This document shows positions 14,982 through 23,592 of a stretch of DNA of 34,631 nt, in pieces. Each line of letters opens with the position of its first letter. The stretch's first letter is position 1. The DNA is taken from assembly GCA_035249465.1 (NCBI GenBank), contig DATFGL010000131.1, positions 1 to 34,631 of the forward strand, in the 5' to 3' direction. The stretch comes from 66-474 sp035249465 (lineage in GTDB: Bacteria > Pseudomonadota > Gammaproteobacteria > Xanthomonadales > Rhodanobacteraceae). A program made the position numbers and the translations under genes. Below the pieces are notes generated by a model. It had not been told where the DNA came from. It searched no databases and was given only the letters and a program-made list of their open reading frames with translations.

Positions 14982-15695
14982 TCAGCGCGCGGACCAGCTT
15001 TCCAGTTCCAGCGAAAACGCGTTCTTGCCGCGCTGGTCGATCTTGACCGGCGCCGGCACTTTCGCCGGCGCGAACCATGCTTCGAACGCGTCGCCGCCGT
15101 CGGTGCGGCTGACGCGGGTGGCATCGAAAGTGCCGGCGGGCACGCTCACTTGCTGCTTGCCCCGGGCGGCGTAATGCTGCGTTTCGATGCGGTCGCGCAC
15201 GGCGACCGGCAGCGTGAAGCTGCTCTTGCCGTCCGCAAGCCCCGCGGCAAGCGCGAGCGGAATGGTGTGGCGCTCCACCGCGCCGGGCTGGGTGGCGAAA
15301 TGGAAATTGCCGTTGTCGTCCACGTCGATGCTGTGGTTGGCCCAGTCGAAGCGCACGCTGCGCCGCTTGGTCTTGAGCGCAGACTTCATCGTGTAGTCGT
15401 AACCGATGCCCTGCGGCAGGTCGCCCACCCATTTGAAGGTGGAAACCTCGCGGGTGCTGGCGGCGAGCAGTGAGGCGATGCCTGCGGTGCCCTTGCTCGC
15501 GGTCGCGAACGTCCAGGTGCCGTTCGCGCCGGGCGCGAGCGTGAGCGTGAGCGTAGCCTCGCCGATGGGTGAACCGTTTTGCAGGACCCGGTAATGCGCG
15601 GTGAACGCGGGGACGGGTGATGCGGCGATGGCAGCCGTGCAAGACACGGCCAGCGCGACGGCGAGGATGAGGCCGAACGGGCGACGGGGTTGCAT
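14982..15695 (-). CDS. DUF3108 domain-containing exported protein
   Basis: A 237-residue protein with an N-terminal signal peptide (GLILAVALAVSCTAAIAA, cleavage near residue 25). The following beta-rich domain matches the DUF3108 pattern: an opening FTAHYRVLQNGSPIGEATLTL, a middle KWVGDLPQGIGYDYTM, the segment VPAGTFDATRVSRTDG, and a C-terminal WFAPAKVPAPVKIDQRG. The function is unknown; the fold suggests a periplasmic lipid- or outer-membrane-associated role. It lies 61 bases downstream of purN in the same direction, a linkage I recall from other Xanthomonadales, and could be co-transcribed with purM-purN. It ends in the hairpin-rich spacer. Confidence 0.8.
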   Translation of the reverse strand: MQPRRPFGLILAVALAVSCTAAIAASPVPAFTAHYRVLQNGSPIGEATLTLTLAPGANGTWTFATASKGTAGIASLLAASTREVSTFKWVGDLPQGIGYDYTMKSALKTKRRSVRFDWANHSIDVDDNGNFHFATQPGAVERHTIPLALAAGLADGKSSFTLPVAVRDRIETQHYAARGKQQVSVPAGTFDATRVSRTDGGDAFEAWFAPAKVPAPVKIDQRGKNAFSLELESWSAR

Positions 15696-15756
15696 GGTTT
15701 TGAACAGCCTGAAACGGACAGCGTGCAGCCTGCCGTGGCAAGGCTGAACGCCGACC

Positions 15757-16419
15757 TCACGCGGCGGTCAGATGGCCGGCCGCGTCGAGTCGCAGCGGCG
15801 CCGGGATCGGGTGGCCGCGAAGCAGGACCTTGCCCTCGCGCTCACGCACTTCGCCACGGGCGATCGCACCAACGCATGCGACCAGCAGGCGATGTTCCTG
15901 GGGCAACAGCCGGGCGGCGAGCGCGTCGCCGGTGTCGCCGCGATGAATGGCGATGCGTGCTTGCGCGATCACCGGCCCGCCATCCAGTTCGGCACTGACG
16001 AAATGCACGCTGGCACCGTGCTCGGTGTCGCCGGCCTTCAGCGCGCGGCGGTGCGTGTGCAGCCCGCGGTATTTCGGCAGCAGCGAAGGATGGATGTTGA
16101 TCATCCTTCCCACCCATTGCGCCGTGACCGCGGCGTCGAGGATGCGCATGTAACCGGCCAGCACCACCAGCTGCGCGCCGCTCGTGGCGACGTTGGCGAA
16201 CAGCGCTTCGTCGAATCCACGGCGCGTGGCGAATGTCTTCGGATCGAGCGCGAAGGTGGGGATGCCGTGCGCCTCCGCGTTGCGCAGCGCCGGAGCGTCG
16301 GCCTTGTCGCTGGCGACCAGCGTCAGCTTGATCGGCAGCCTTCCGGCATCGCGCGCATCGATCAGGGCCGCGAGGTTGCTGCCGCGGCCGGAGGCGAGCA
16401 CCGCGACGGGAAAGGTCAT
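15757..16419 (-). CDS. purN: Phosphoribosylglycinamide formyltransferase
   Basis: Transfers a formyl group from 10-formyl-tetrahydrofolate to GAR in purine synthesis. The 220-residue protein opens with the substrate loop VLASGRGSNLAALI. It carries the catalytic triad Asn108 and His110 in INIHPSLLPKYRGLHTH and Asp146 in SAELDGGPVI. The ATG overlaps the purM stop as ATGA, confirming both the start and coupled translation. The purM-purN order is the usual one in gammaproteobacteria. The length is close to E. coli PurN (212). Confidence 0.96.
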   Translation of the reverse strand: MTFPVAVLASGRGSNLAALIDARDAGRLPIKLTLVASDKADAPALRNAEAHGIPTFALDPKTFATRRGFDEALFANVATSGAQLVVLAGYMRILDAAVTAQWVGRMINIHPSLLPKYRGLHTHRRALKAGDTEHGASVHFVSAELDGGPVIAQARIAIHRGDTGDALAARLLPQEHRLLVACVGAIARGEVREREGKVLLRGHPIPAPLRLDAAGHLTAA

Positions 16420-17459
16420 GCGATGCGGACGCGCTTGTCGCCCGCGGCTTCGACCACTTCGCCGATGGTCCAGCTTGAAAGGCCGGATTGCGCGAGCGCG
16501 GCCTGCACGCCGGCCGTGTCGCGAGGCGCGAGGATCACAGTGAAACCGATGCCGCAGTTGAAGGTGCGCCACATTTCTTCGCGCGGCACCTTGCCTTCAC
16601 GTTGCAGCCAGTCGAATACCGGCGGCAGCTTCCAGCTCGACGATTCGATCGCCAGGCCAAGCCCATCCGGCACCACGCGGATGATGTTTTCCTGCAGACC
16701 GCCGCCGGTGACGTGGGCCATGCCGTGGATCGTGCCGCGCCGCGCGCGCAGCAGCGCGAGGATCGGCTTCACGTAGATCGTGGTCGGCGCCAGCAGCGCG
16801 TCGGCCAGTTTCACGCCGCCGACATCGAGATCGAACGGCGAACCCGCGCGCTCGACGATCTTGCGGATCAGCGAATAGCCGTTGGAATGCGGGCCGCTGG
16901 ACGCGACGCCCAGCACCGCGTCGCCCGCGCGGATCGCGCTTCCGTCGATGATTTCCGACTTCTCCACCGCGCCGACGTTGAAGCCGGCGAGGTCGTATTC
17001 GCCCGGCGGATACATGTCGGGCATCTCGGCCGTCTCGCCACCGACCAACGCGCAACCTGCCAGTTCGCAGCCCCTGGCGATGCCGCCCACCACCGCGACG
17101 GTGGTGTCGATGTCGAGCTTGCCGGTCGCGAAATAGTCGAGAAAGAACAGCGGTTCGGCGCCTTGCACCAGCACGTCGTTGACGCACATCCCGACGAGGT
17201 CGATGCCGATGGTGTCGTGGCGATCCAGTTGCTGTGCCAGCCTCAACTTGGTGCCGACGCCGTCGGTTCCGGAGACCAGTACCGGTTCGCGATATTTTTT
17301 CGAAAGATCGAACAGCGCGCCGAAGCCACCCAGGCCGCCCATCACTTCCGGGCGAAAGGTTTTGCCGACCAGCGGCTTGATGCGTTCGACCACCGCGTTG
17401 CCGGCGTCGATGTCCACGCCCGCGGCGCGGTAGGAAAGAGCTTCGTCGTTGGAGGTCAC
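16416..17459 (-). CDS. purM: Phosphoribosylformylglycinamidine cyclo-ligase
   Basis: AIR synthetase, which closes the imidazole ring using ATP. From the GTG at 17457-17459 it has 347 residues, in line with the family. Landmarks are YRAAGVDIDAGNAVVERI, VSGTDGVGTKLRLA, DLVGMCVNDVLVQGAEP, the signature LVGGETAEMPDMY, and SSGPHSNGYSLIR. No ATG is available near the N-terminus, and the upstream bases show no strong ribosome site, so the exact start is less sure than the identity. Much longer in-frame extension to 18794 is an artefact of high GC. It is divergent from the DUF2066 gene. Confidence 0.95.
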   Translation of the reverse strand: MTSNDEALSYRAAGVDIDAGNAVVERIKPLVGKTFRPEVMGGLGGFGALFDLSKKYREPVLVSGTDGVGTKLRLAQQLDRHDTIGIDLVGMCVNDVLVQGAEPLFFLDYFATGKLDIDTTVAVVGGIARGCELAGCALVGGETAEMPDMYPPGEYDLAGFNVGAVEKSEIIDGSAIRAGDAVLGVASSGPHSNGYSLIRKIVERAGSPFDLDVGGVKLADALLAPTTIYVKPILALLRARRGTIHGMAHVTGGGLQENIIRVVPDGLGLAIESSSWKLPPVFDWLQREGKVPREEMWRTFNCGIGFTVILAPRDTAGVQAALAQSGLSSWTIGEVVEAAGDKRVRIA

Positions 17460-17561
17460 GGCATTCGTGCGGCGGGCGCCGGTGCTGGCTGGATCGGCAA
17501 TGATAGACGCTGAAGCCGTGATTGGGCAGACTTGCGGGCGTGCGATCGGAGGTGCACGGCC

Positions 17562-18263
17562 ATGATGCGAGCTTGGATGTTTCTGTTGTGCGTGCTGGTA
17601 ACCACCGGTTGCGCGTGGGCACAGGTCGCGCAGCCGACAGCCGCGGGCGCGCCCGCGGGGCCCCAGGCCAGTCCCTACTCGGCCACGGTGCCGGTGGCGG
17701 GCACCAGCGACGCCCAGCGCAGTGCGGCGATTGCGGCGGCGTTGACCGTGGTGCTGCAGCAAACCTCGCCGGGATTCACGCCCAGCACCGACATGCTGTC
17801 GAGCGCCTCGGGGTACGTGCGCGATTTCCATTACCGGCGCGCGGTGTCCGGCGCCGGTCTGGAGCTGGAGGTGGATTTCGATCCCGGCGCGATCGGACGC
17901 CTGGTCGCACAAGGCGGCGGCGCGGGCGCACCCGCGACGGCGGGCGCCGGGGCTATCCCATCCGCGCCTGCGGCTGCGGCGGGCGCATCGGGAACGGCCG
18001 CCACGAGCGGCACCGGCACGCTCTGGGTGAGCGGTCTCGACAGCACCCATGCATTCGCTGGCCTGATGTCGCTGCTGCGCGGCGATGACCAGTTGCATGA
18101 CGTGGTGCCGATCGGCGCCCGCGGCGACGGCGTGCTGCTGCAGGTGGGGTACAGCGCGCCGCTGGCGACGGTGATCGCGGCGCTGGAAGCACCGAACGGT
18201 CATCTGGCCCAGGCCGCGCAGGCGTATCCGGGTGCGGACGCATCCTTGCAGTGGCATCCTTGA
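17562..18263 (+). CDS. DUF2066 domain-containing exported protein
   Basis: A 233-residue protein from the ATG at 17562 with GGAGGT eight bases upstream. It has a signal peptide (MFLLCVLVTTGCAWA, cleavage before QVAQP). The DUF2066-like segment is YSATVPVAGTSDAQRSAAIAAALTVVLQQTSPG. An Ala/Gly-rich low-complexity linker (about 120-155) separates it from a C-terminal domain beginning TGTLWVSGLDSTHAFAGLMSLLR. It is shorter than the family members I know. The function is unknown. The position ahead of the CDP-alcohol transferase, AI-2E and hda genes matches a neighbourhood I recall from Xanthomonadales. Confidence 0.75.
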   Translation: MMRAWMFLLCVLVTTGCAWAQVAQPTAAGAPAGPQASPYSATVPVAGTSDAQRSAAIAAALTVVLQQTSPGFTPSTDMLSSASGYVRDFHYRRAVSGAGLELEVDFDPGAIGRLVAQGGGAGAPATAGAGAIPSAPAAAAGASGTAATSGTGTLWVSGLDSTHAFAGLMSLLRGDDQLHDVVPIGARGDGVLLQVGYSAPLATVIAALEAPNGHLAQAAQAYPGADASLQWHP

Positions 18264-18294
18264 GTGTGTCGATCGCGTGAGCGGACGAACCCAA

Positions 18295-18876
18295 ATGGCG
18301 GGTGACGCGGCCGCCACGCCGTGGCGGCATCTGCCCAATTTCATTTCCGCGCTGCGGATCACGTTGGTGGCGCCGTTGCTGGTGACGATCCTGTTCGGAC
18401 GCAACGAGCTGGCGCTGGTGATCGCGGCGGTGGCCGGGATGTCGGACGGCGTGGACGGTTGGCTCGCGCGGCGGTTCCACTGGCAAAGCCGGCTCGGCTC
18501 GATGCTCGATCCGGTGGCCGACAAACTGATGCTGGTGGGCTGCATGGTCGTGTTGGGGTGGCTCGATGAAGCGCCGCACTGGCTGGTGGTCCTGGTGGTG
18601 GCGCGCGACGCGGTGATCGCGCTGGGTGTGCTGGCGTGGCACCGCGTGCTGCGCAACTTCGAGGCGCATCCGAGCTGGTTGTCGAAAGCCACCACGCTGG
18701 CGCAGATCCTGTTCGTGCTGCGGGTTCTGGCCGGTCGCGCGTTCGGCTGGCACGCGGGGATGACCATCCCGGTGTGGATCGTCGCGGCGCTCACTGCGGC
18801 CAGCGGATTGGATTACGTGGTGCGCTGGGGCCGCATGGCCCGGCGCGAACTCAAGGGGCGGAGCGTGACGCCATGA
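18295..18876 (+). CDS. CDP-alcohol phosphatidyltransferase family protein
   Basis: A 193-residue integral membrane enzyme that would transfer a phosphatidyl group from CDP-diacylglycerol to an alcohol. The diagnostic motif DG-x2-AR-x8-G-x3-D-x3-D is intact (Asp54-Gly55, Ala58-Arg59, Gly68, Asp72, Asp76). Several hydrophobic helices flank it. The substrate could be glycerol 3-phosphate (PgsA type) or phosphatidylglycerol (cardiolipin-synthase type); the sequence alone does not decide. The start at ATG 18295 has only a weak GGA site; a GTG at 18277 is an alternative. The stop overlaps the start of the next gene (ATGA). Confidence 0.88.
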   Translation: MAGDAAATPWRHLPNFISALRITLVAPLLVTILFGRNELALVIAAVAGMSDGVDGWLARRFHWQSRLGSMLDPVADKLMLVGCMVVLGWLDEAPHWLVVLVVARDAVIALGVLAWHRVLRNFEAHPSWLSKATTLAQILFVLRVLAGRAFGWHAGMTIPVWIVAALTAASGLDYVVRWGRMARRELKGRSVTP

Positions 18877-20018
18877 GCAATGTGCAACGCTGGCAATGGC
18901 TGGTCATCGCGGGCGTGGTCGGATGGCTGGTGTGGTTGCTGTCGCCGATCCTGATGCCGTTCATGCTGGCGGCCGTGTTCGCCTACCTCGGCGATCCGCT
19001 GGTGGACCGCCTGGAGCGCCTGCGCATCGGGCGCGGTCTGGCGGCCGGCATCGTGTTCCTGGTGATGCTGTTGCTGGTTGTGCTGGCGCTGTTGTTGCTG
19101 GTGCCCCTGATCCAGCGCCAGATCGCGCGTTTCATCGCCGCGCTGCCGGGCTACGTGGCGTGGCTCACGCACACTGCGGTGCCGTGGCTGGAACACAAAC
19201 TCAACATTCCGGCCAGCGAGTTCGATGCGTCCACCCTGATCGCGCGGATGCGCGAACACCTCGGCACCGTCGGTGGCATCGCCGCCGCCGTGCTCGGCTA
19301 CGCCACGCGTTCGGGCTTGGCGTTGATCGGCGTGGGTGTCGCGGTCGTGCTGGTGCCGGTGGTGACGTTTTACCTGCTGCGTGACTGGGACAAACTGGTC
19401 GCGACCATCGATGCGCTGTTGCCGCGCGAAGCGCAACCCGCGATCCGCCGCCTCGCGCGTGAAACCGACAGCGTGCTGGGGGCGTTCGTGCGCGGCCAGT
19501 TGCTGGTGATGCTGGGTCTCGCGATCTATTACGCGGTGGCGTTGAAGCTGGCCGGCCTGGACGTCGGACCGCTGATCGGCATGATCGCGGGCCTGGTCAG
19601 CTTCGTGCCGTACCTCGGGTTCATCATCGGCATCGTCGCCAGCGTCATCGCGGCGCTGGTGCAATTCCACGATGCATTTCACCTGATCCTGGTACTGGTG
19701 GTGTTCGGGGTCGGCAGTCTGCTGGAAAGCTACATCCTGGTGCCCAAGCTGGTGGGCGACCGCATCGGTCTGCATCCCGTCGCGGTGATCTTCGCGGTAC
19801 TGGCGTTCGGGGAGTTGTTCGGTTTCATGGGCGTCCTGCTGGCGCTGCCGATGGCGTCGATCGCGATGGTGTTGTTGCGTTTCCTGCGCGAGCGTTACGA
19901 GGCGAGCTCGCTGTTTGCCGGGCGCGAGCAACCGAAAATCGTGTCGGCGTCGGGCGGGCCGGTCGAAGCGGCCGACGATGCGCCGCGGGAAGACCGGGAA
20001 CCCCCTTCCGAACCATGA
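18873..20018 (+). CDS. AI-2E family (PerM-like) membrane protein
   Basis: A 381-residue polytopic protein with about eight hydrophobic segments. It begins WQWLVIAGVVGWLVWLLSPIL, followed by the FAYLGDPLVDRLERLRIGRG segment typical of the AI-2E/PerM family. The central soluble part ends in PVVTFYLLRDWDK, and the C-terminal helices contain YLGFIIGIVAS and ESYILVPKLVGDRIGLHP, both strongly conserved. The last 40 residues are charged and probably cytoplasmic. Family members export autoinducer-2 or act in ion and osmotic stress; which applies here is unknown. ATGA overlaps at both ends couple it to the phosphatidyltransferase and hda. Confidence 0.9.
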   Translation: MSNVQRWQWLVIAGVVGWLVWLLSPILMPFMLAAVFAYLGDPLVDRLERLRIGRGLAAGIVFLVMLLLVVLALLLLVPLIQRQIARFIAALPGYVAWLTHTAVPWLEHKLNIPASEFDASTLIARMREHLGTVGGIAAAVLGYATRSGLALIGVGVAVVLVPVVTFYLLRDWDKLVATIDALLPREAQPAIRRLARETDSVLGAFVRGQLLVMLGLAIYYAVALKLAGLDVGPLIGMIAGLVSFVPYLGFIIGIVASVIAALVQFHDAFHLILVLVVFGVGSLLESYILVPKLVGDRIGLHPVAVIFAVLAFGELFGFMGVLLALPMASIAMVLLRFLRERYEASSLFAGREQPKIVSASGGPVEAADDAPREDREPPSEP

Positions 20019-20716
20019 TCCGGCAATTTCCGCTCGACCTGCGTTGGCCGCCGCACCAGCGCCTTGATGCATTCTGGCCCGGTGCCAACGTATCGGCGTT
20101 GCAGGGCGTCAGCGATGCCGCGAAGAGTGCGGCGGGCGCGTGGCTGTACCTGCATGGCGCGTCCGGCACCGGCAAGAGCCACCTGCTGATCGGCGCATGC
20201 CGCGCGGCGCTGGAAGCGAACCGCCTGGCGCGTTACGTGTCGTTGGCGCAGCTGGCGACACCGCGCAGCGATGCGATGACGGATATCCAGCCCGAAGGCT
20301 TGCTGGCGATCGACGACGTCCAGGCGATCGCGGGCGACCACGATGCCGAGCGCGCGTTGTTCGATCTCTACAACCGCGCGAAAATCGCGGGAGCGCGGAT
20401 GCTGTTCGCCGGGAACGCGTCGCCGGCGGAGCTTGGCATCACGCTTCCCGACTTGGTTTCGCGCCTGTCGATGTGCACGCAATGTGCGCTGCGGCCGCTG
20501 GACGACGCCGGCCGTCGCGCGATGCTGCGTGTCCTGGCCGGGCGTCTCGGCCTGCGCCTCGACGATGAAGTGCTGGACTGGTGGTTCGCGCGCCAGCCGC
20601 GTGATCCCGCGTCGCTGGTCGCGCTGCTGCAGCGCGTGGATCGCGCATCACTGGCGGCGCGGCGGCGGATCACGATTCCATTTCTGCGCGAATTGCTGCA
20701 AGGATCCGTGGAGTGA
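20015..20716 (+). CDS. hda: DnaA regulatory inactivator Hda
   Basis: A 233-residue DnaA-related AAA+ protein that, with the DNA sliding clamp, promotes hydrolysis of DnaA-ATP to prevent re-initiation. The clamp-binding hexapeptide is at the extreme N-terminus (QFPLDL, residues 4-9). Walker A is GASGTGKSHLL, Walker B is LLAIDDVQAIAGD, and the LFDLYNRAK, LPDLVSRLS and IPFLRELL segments match E. coli Hda. There is no DNA-binding domain IV, which separates it from DnaA. The AI-2E gene-hda linkage is usual in gammaproteobacteria. The start overlaps the preceding stop (ATGA). Confidence 0.94.
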   Translation: MIRQFPLDLRWPPHQRLDAFWPGANVSALQGVSDAAKSAAGAWLYLHGASGTGKSHLLIGACRAALEANRLARYVSLAQLATPRSDAMTDIQPEGLLAIDDVQAIAGDHDAERALFDLYNRAKIAGARMLFAGNASPAELGITLPDLVSRLSMCTQCALRPLDDAGRRAMLRVLAGRLGLRLDDEVLDWWFARQPRDPASLVALLQRVDRASLAARRRITIPFLRELLQGSVE

Positions 20717-20885
20717 CGTGAAGATTGCTTTGCGTGGAAGGGGATCGACGCGAAGCATCCGGGATGCGGTCACGGAGTGCATGGCGCACACGGTCCCATT
20801 CCTTGGGAAGGGCGGTGTTCCTGTGGGGGAATGCTCTGCGCTTCCCGGTGTCGGTCCGGGTTCCCGCCGATTTGCGTGGGCGGTC

Positions 20886-20891
20886 TACAAT
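20886..20891 (+). promoter_or_regulatory. Possible -10 box (TACAAT) for the aminotransferase-glcDEF genes
   Basis: TACAAT matches the sigma-70 -10 consensus at five of six positions and lies 28 bases before the aminotransferase ATG at 20920, giving a short leader. No convincing -35 is present at 16-18 bases, so the call is weak. The rest of the 203-base gap after hda shows nothing else. Confidence 0.3.
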
Positions 20892-20919
20892 CGGCCGGGT
20901 ATTGCTTGTGGAGAAACCC

Positions 20920-22047
20920 ATGCCGGGACTGCTGCGCGACGTCGATCCTGACGGGCTGCTCGAATACTCCGTGGTTTTTTCCGATCGCGCCCTGAATCAC
21001 ATGTCGGAAGCCTTCCTGCGCGTGATGCAGGACATTTCGCGTACCCTCAAGAGCACCTACGGTGCGCACTCGGCGATCGTGGTGCCCGGCAGCGGCACCT
21101 TCGGAATGGAAGCCGTGGCACGCCAGTTCGCCACGGGCAAGCGCTGTCTCGTGGTCCGCAACGGCTGGTTCAGTTACCGCTGGACCCGGATTTTCGATGT
21201 TGGCGGCATCCCGTCCGAATCCCGGGTGTTGAAGGCAAGCGCGACGGAGCCCGGCGAGAATCCGGCCTTCGCGCCGCCCGCCGTGGAAGAGGTCGTTGCG
21301 GCCATCCACGAATACCGTCCCGAGGTGGTTTTCGCGGCCCATGTGGAAACGGCGTCCGGCATCATGCTGCCCGACGATTACGTTCGCCGGATTGCCGATG
21401 CCGTACATGCGGTGGGTGGCCTGATGGTGCTGGATTGCATCGCTTCGGGCGCGATCTGGGTGGACATGCGCGACGTGCATGTCGACGTGTTGCTCTCGGC
21501 ACCGCAGAAGGGCTGGTCGGCATCGGCCTGCTGCGGTCTGGTGATGCTGGGTGCAGAAGCCCGCGCACATGTCGAGGCTGCCCGGAGCACCAGTTTTGCC
21601 TGTGACCTGCGCGAATGGCTGCGCGTGATGGAAGCCTACGAAAAAGGTGCGCACGCCTATTACGCAACCATGCCGACCGATTGCCTGAAGGTCCTTGGCA
21701 ATGCGATGCGCGAAATCGAGGCGTCCGGCTTTGATCGGGTCCGGCGCGAACAGCAGCGGCTTGGGGATGCCGTACGCGCGCTGTTGCGTGAACGTGGTTT
21801 CAAGGGTGTCGCGGCGACCGGTTTCGAGGCACCGAGCGTGGTGGTCAGCTACACCACGGACGACGACATCCGATCCGGCCGCAAGTTCGCCGACGCCGGG
21901 CTGCAGGTGGCGGCCGGGGTGCCGCTGGCCTGCGACGAGCCCTCGGGCTTCAAGACTTTCCGCATCGGCCTGTTCGGGCTCGACAAACTCCACAATGTCG
22001 ATCGTACGGTCGACGCGCTGGCGCGGGCGATCGATCGCATCGGGTAG
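20920..22047 (+). CDS. Class V aminotransferase, alanine/serine-glyoxylate type
   Basis: A PLP enzyme of 375 residues. It has the GSGTFGMEAVARQF cofactor-phosphate region (57-70), the conserved Asp172 in GLMVLDCIASGAIWVDM, and the Schiff-base lysine Lys197 in SAPQKGWSASACCGLVM. The family converts glyoxylate plus alanine or serine to glycine. The location directly upstream of glcDEF, whose product is glyoxylate, supports that role, though a different amino donor is possible. The ATG at 20920 has GGAG six bases upstream; the long in-frame extension to 20725 has no family resemblance and is dropped. Confidence 0.88.
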   Translation: MPGLLRDVDPDGLLEYSVVFSDRALNHMSEAFLRVMQDISRTLKSTYGAHSAIVVPGSGTFGMEAVARQFATGKRCLVVRNGWFSYRWTRIFDVGGIPSESRVLKASATEPGENPAFAPPAVEEVVAAIHEYRPEVVFAAHVETASGIMLPDDYVRRIADAVHAVGGLMVLDCIASGAIWVDMRDVHVDVLLSAPQKGWSASACCGLVMLGAEARAHVEAARSTSFACDLREWLRVMEAYEKGAHAYYATMPTDCLKVLGNAMREIEASGFDRVRREQQRLGDAVRALLRERGFKGVAATGFEAPSVVVSYTTDDDIRSGRKFADAGLQVAAGVPLACDEPSGFKTFRIGLFGLDKLHNVDRTVDALARAIDRIG

Positions 22048-22087
22048 GCTTGTACGACTCCCTGGAAGATCGACGGAAGATCTGCGC

Positions 22088-23584
22088 TTGACCCCGGCCA
22101 CGGCAAATGCGGCAGCAACGTTCCCTGGGCCGGACCTTGCAGGGTTCCTGGCAAGCATCCGCGGCGCGCTGCCTGCCGAGTGCATCCTTGCATGCGAAGA
22201 CCAGACGCGTGCCTACGAATGCGACGGCTTGCCGTTGTTCCGCGAGCTGCCGCCGGTGGTGGTCTTGCCTGAAGACGAGCCGCAATTGATCGCGGTGCTC
22301 AATGCCTGCCGTGTGCACCACGTACCGATCGTGCCGCGCGGGGCGGGGACTTCGCTGTCGGGCGGCGCGACCCCGCATCCGCAAGGCGTGGTGATCGGGA
22401 TGGCGAAGTTCAACCGGATCCTCGGGCTTGATCCTGAAAGGGCAATCGCGATCGTGCAGCCCGGCGTGCGCAACCTCGCGATTTCGGAGGCCGCGGCGCC
22501 GCACGGCCTCTACTACGCGCCCGATCCTTCCAGCCAGATCGCTTGTTCCATCGGCGGCAACGTTGCCGAGAATGCGGGCGGCGTGCATTGCCTCAAGTAT
22601 GGCCTGACTGTCCATAACGTGCTGGGGTTGCGCATCGTCACCATCGAAGGCGAGGTCCTCGAGTTGGGTGGCGAAGCGCCGGACGCGCCGGGGCTGAACC
22701 TGTTGCCGTTTTTCGTGGGTTCGGAGGGCATGCTTGGCATGGTTACCGCGGTCACCGTGAAGCTGCTGCCGCGCCCCGAACTTGCGCGCGTGATCATGGC
22801 CAGCTTTGCCAGCGTGGAGCAAGCGGGAGAGGCGGTGACCCGCGTCATTGCCGCAGGCGTCATTCCCGCAGGGCTGGAACTCATGGACCAGCGCGCCGTG
22901 CGCCTGGTAGAGCCATTCGTGCATGCGGGTTACGATCTGGGTGCCGCGGCGATCCTGCTGTGCGAGTCCGATGGCACGGCGGAGGAGGTTGCCGGGGAAA
23001 CGTCGCGGGTCGCCGCCATCATGACAGCCGCAGGCGCGATCCGCGTGCAGGTATCCGCCAGCGAAGAGGAACGCCTGCGCTTCTGGGCGGGGCGCAAGAA
23101 TGCCTTTGCGGCGGCGGGCCGCATTTCACCGGATTATTACTGCATGGACGGGACCATCCCGCGCCGCCATCTCGCGCGCGTGCTGGGTGCGATCGCCGAC
23201 ATGGAAAAGACCCACGGCCTCGCCTGTTCCAATGTTTTCCACGCCGGGGACGGCAACCTGCACCCCCTGATCCTGTTCGATGCGAACGCACCCGATGAAG
23301 TCGAACGCGCACGGGCTTTCGGCGCCGCGATCCTCGAGCTGTGTGTCGAGGTCGGCGGCACCATTACCGGCGAGCACGGAGTCGGTATCGAGAAGGTCGA
23401 CCAGATGTGCTTCCAGTTTTCGCGCGCGGAACTCGATGCGTTTGCGGCGGCCAGGCGCGCATTCGATCCGTATGGATTGCTCAATCCGCTGAAAGTGATC
23501 CCGACCCTGGCGCGCTGCGCCGAGTACGGCAGGATGCATGTCCATCGCGGCGAACTGTCCTTCCCGAACATCCCGAGATTCTAG
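22088..23584 (+). CDS. glcD: Glycolate oxidase subunit GlcD (FAD-linked)
   Basis: The FAD subunit that oxidises glycolate to glyoxylate. It shows the FAD-binding-4 motifs VPRGAGTSLSGGATP and GGNVAENAGGVHCLKYG, then the C-terminal FAD-oxidase signatures FHAGDGNLHPLI and TGEHGVGIEK. From a TTG at 22088 with GGAAGA seven bases upstream, the protein has 498 residues, almost the same as E. coli GlcD (499). No ATG is available in the region, so the TTG is well supported. It follows the aminotransferase by 40 bases and precedes glcE by eight. Confidence 0.94.
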   Translation: MTPATANAAATFPGPDLAGFLASIRGALPAECILACEDQTRAYECDGLPLFRELPPVVVLPEDEPQLIAVLNACRVHHVPIVPRGAGTSLSGGATPHPQGVVIGMAKFNRILGLDPERAIAIVQPGVRNLAISEAAAPHGLYYAPDPSSQIACSIGGNVAENAGGVHCLKYGLTVHNVLGLRIVTIEGEVLELGGEAPDAPGLNLLPFFVGSEGMLGMVTAVTVKLLPRPELARVIMASFASVEQAGEAVTRVIAAGVIPAGLELMDQRAVRLVEPFVHAGYDLGAAAILLCESDGTAEEVAGETSRVAAIMTAAGAIRVQVSASEEERLRFWAGRKNAFAAAGRISPDYYCMDGTIPRRHLARVLGAIADMEKTHGLACSNVFHAGDGNLHPLILFDANAPDEVERARAFGAAILELCVEVGGTITGEHGVGIEKVDQMCFQFSRAELDAFAAARRAFDPYGLLNPLKVIPTLARCAEYGRMHVHRGELSFPNIPRF

Positions 23585-23592
23585 GCGCCCGC

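Noticed and set aside
17460..18794. N-terminal extension of PurM by about 445 residues
   Set aside because: The extension is antisense to the DUF2066 and CDP-alcohol transferase genes and has no PurM homology; the domain starts at the GTG at 17459.
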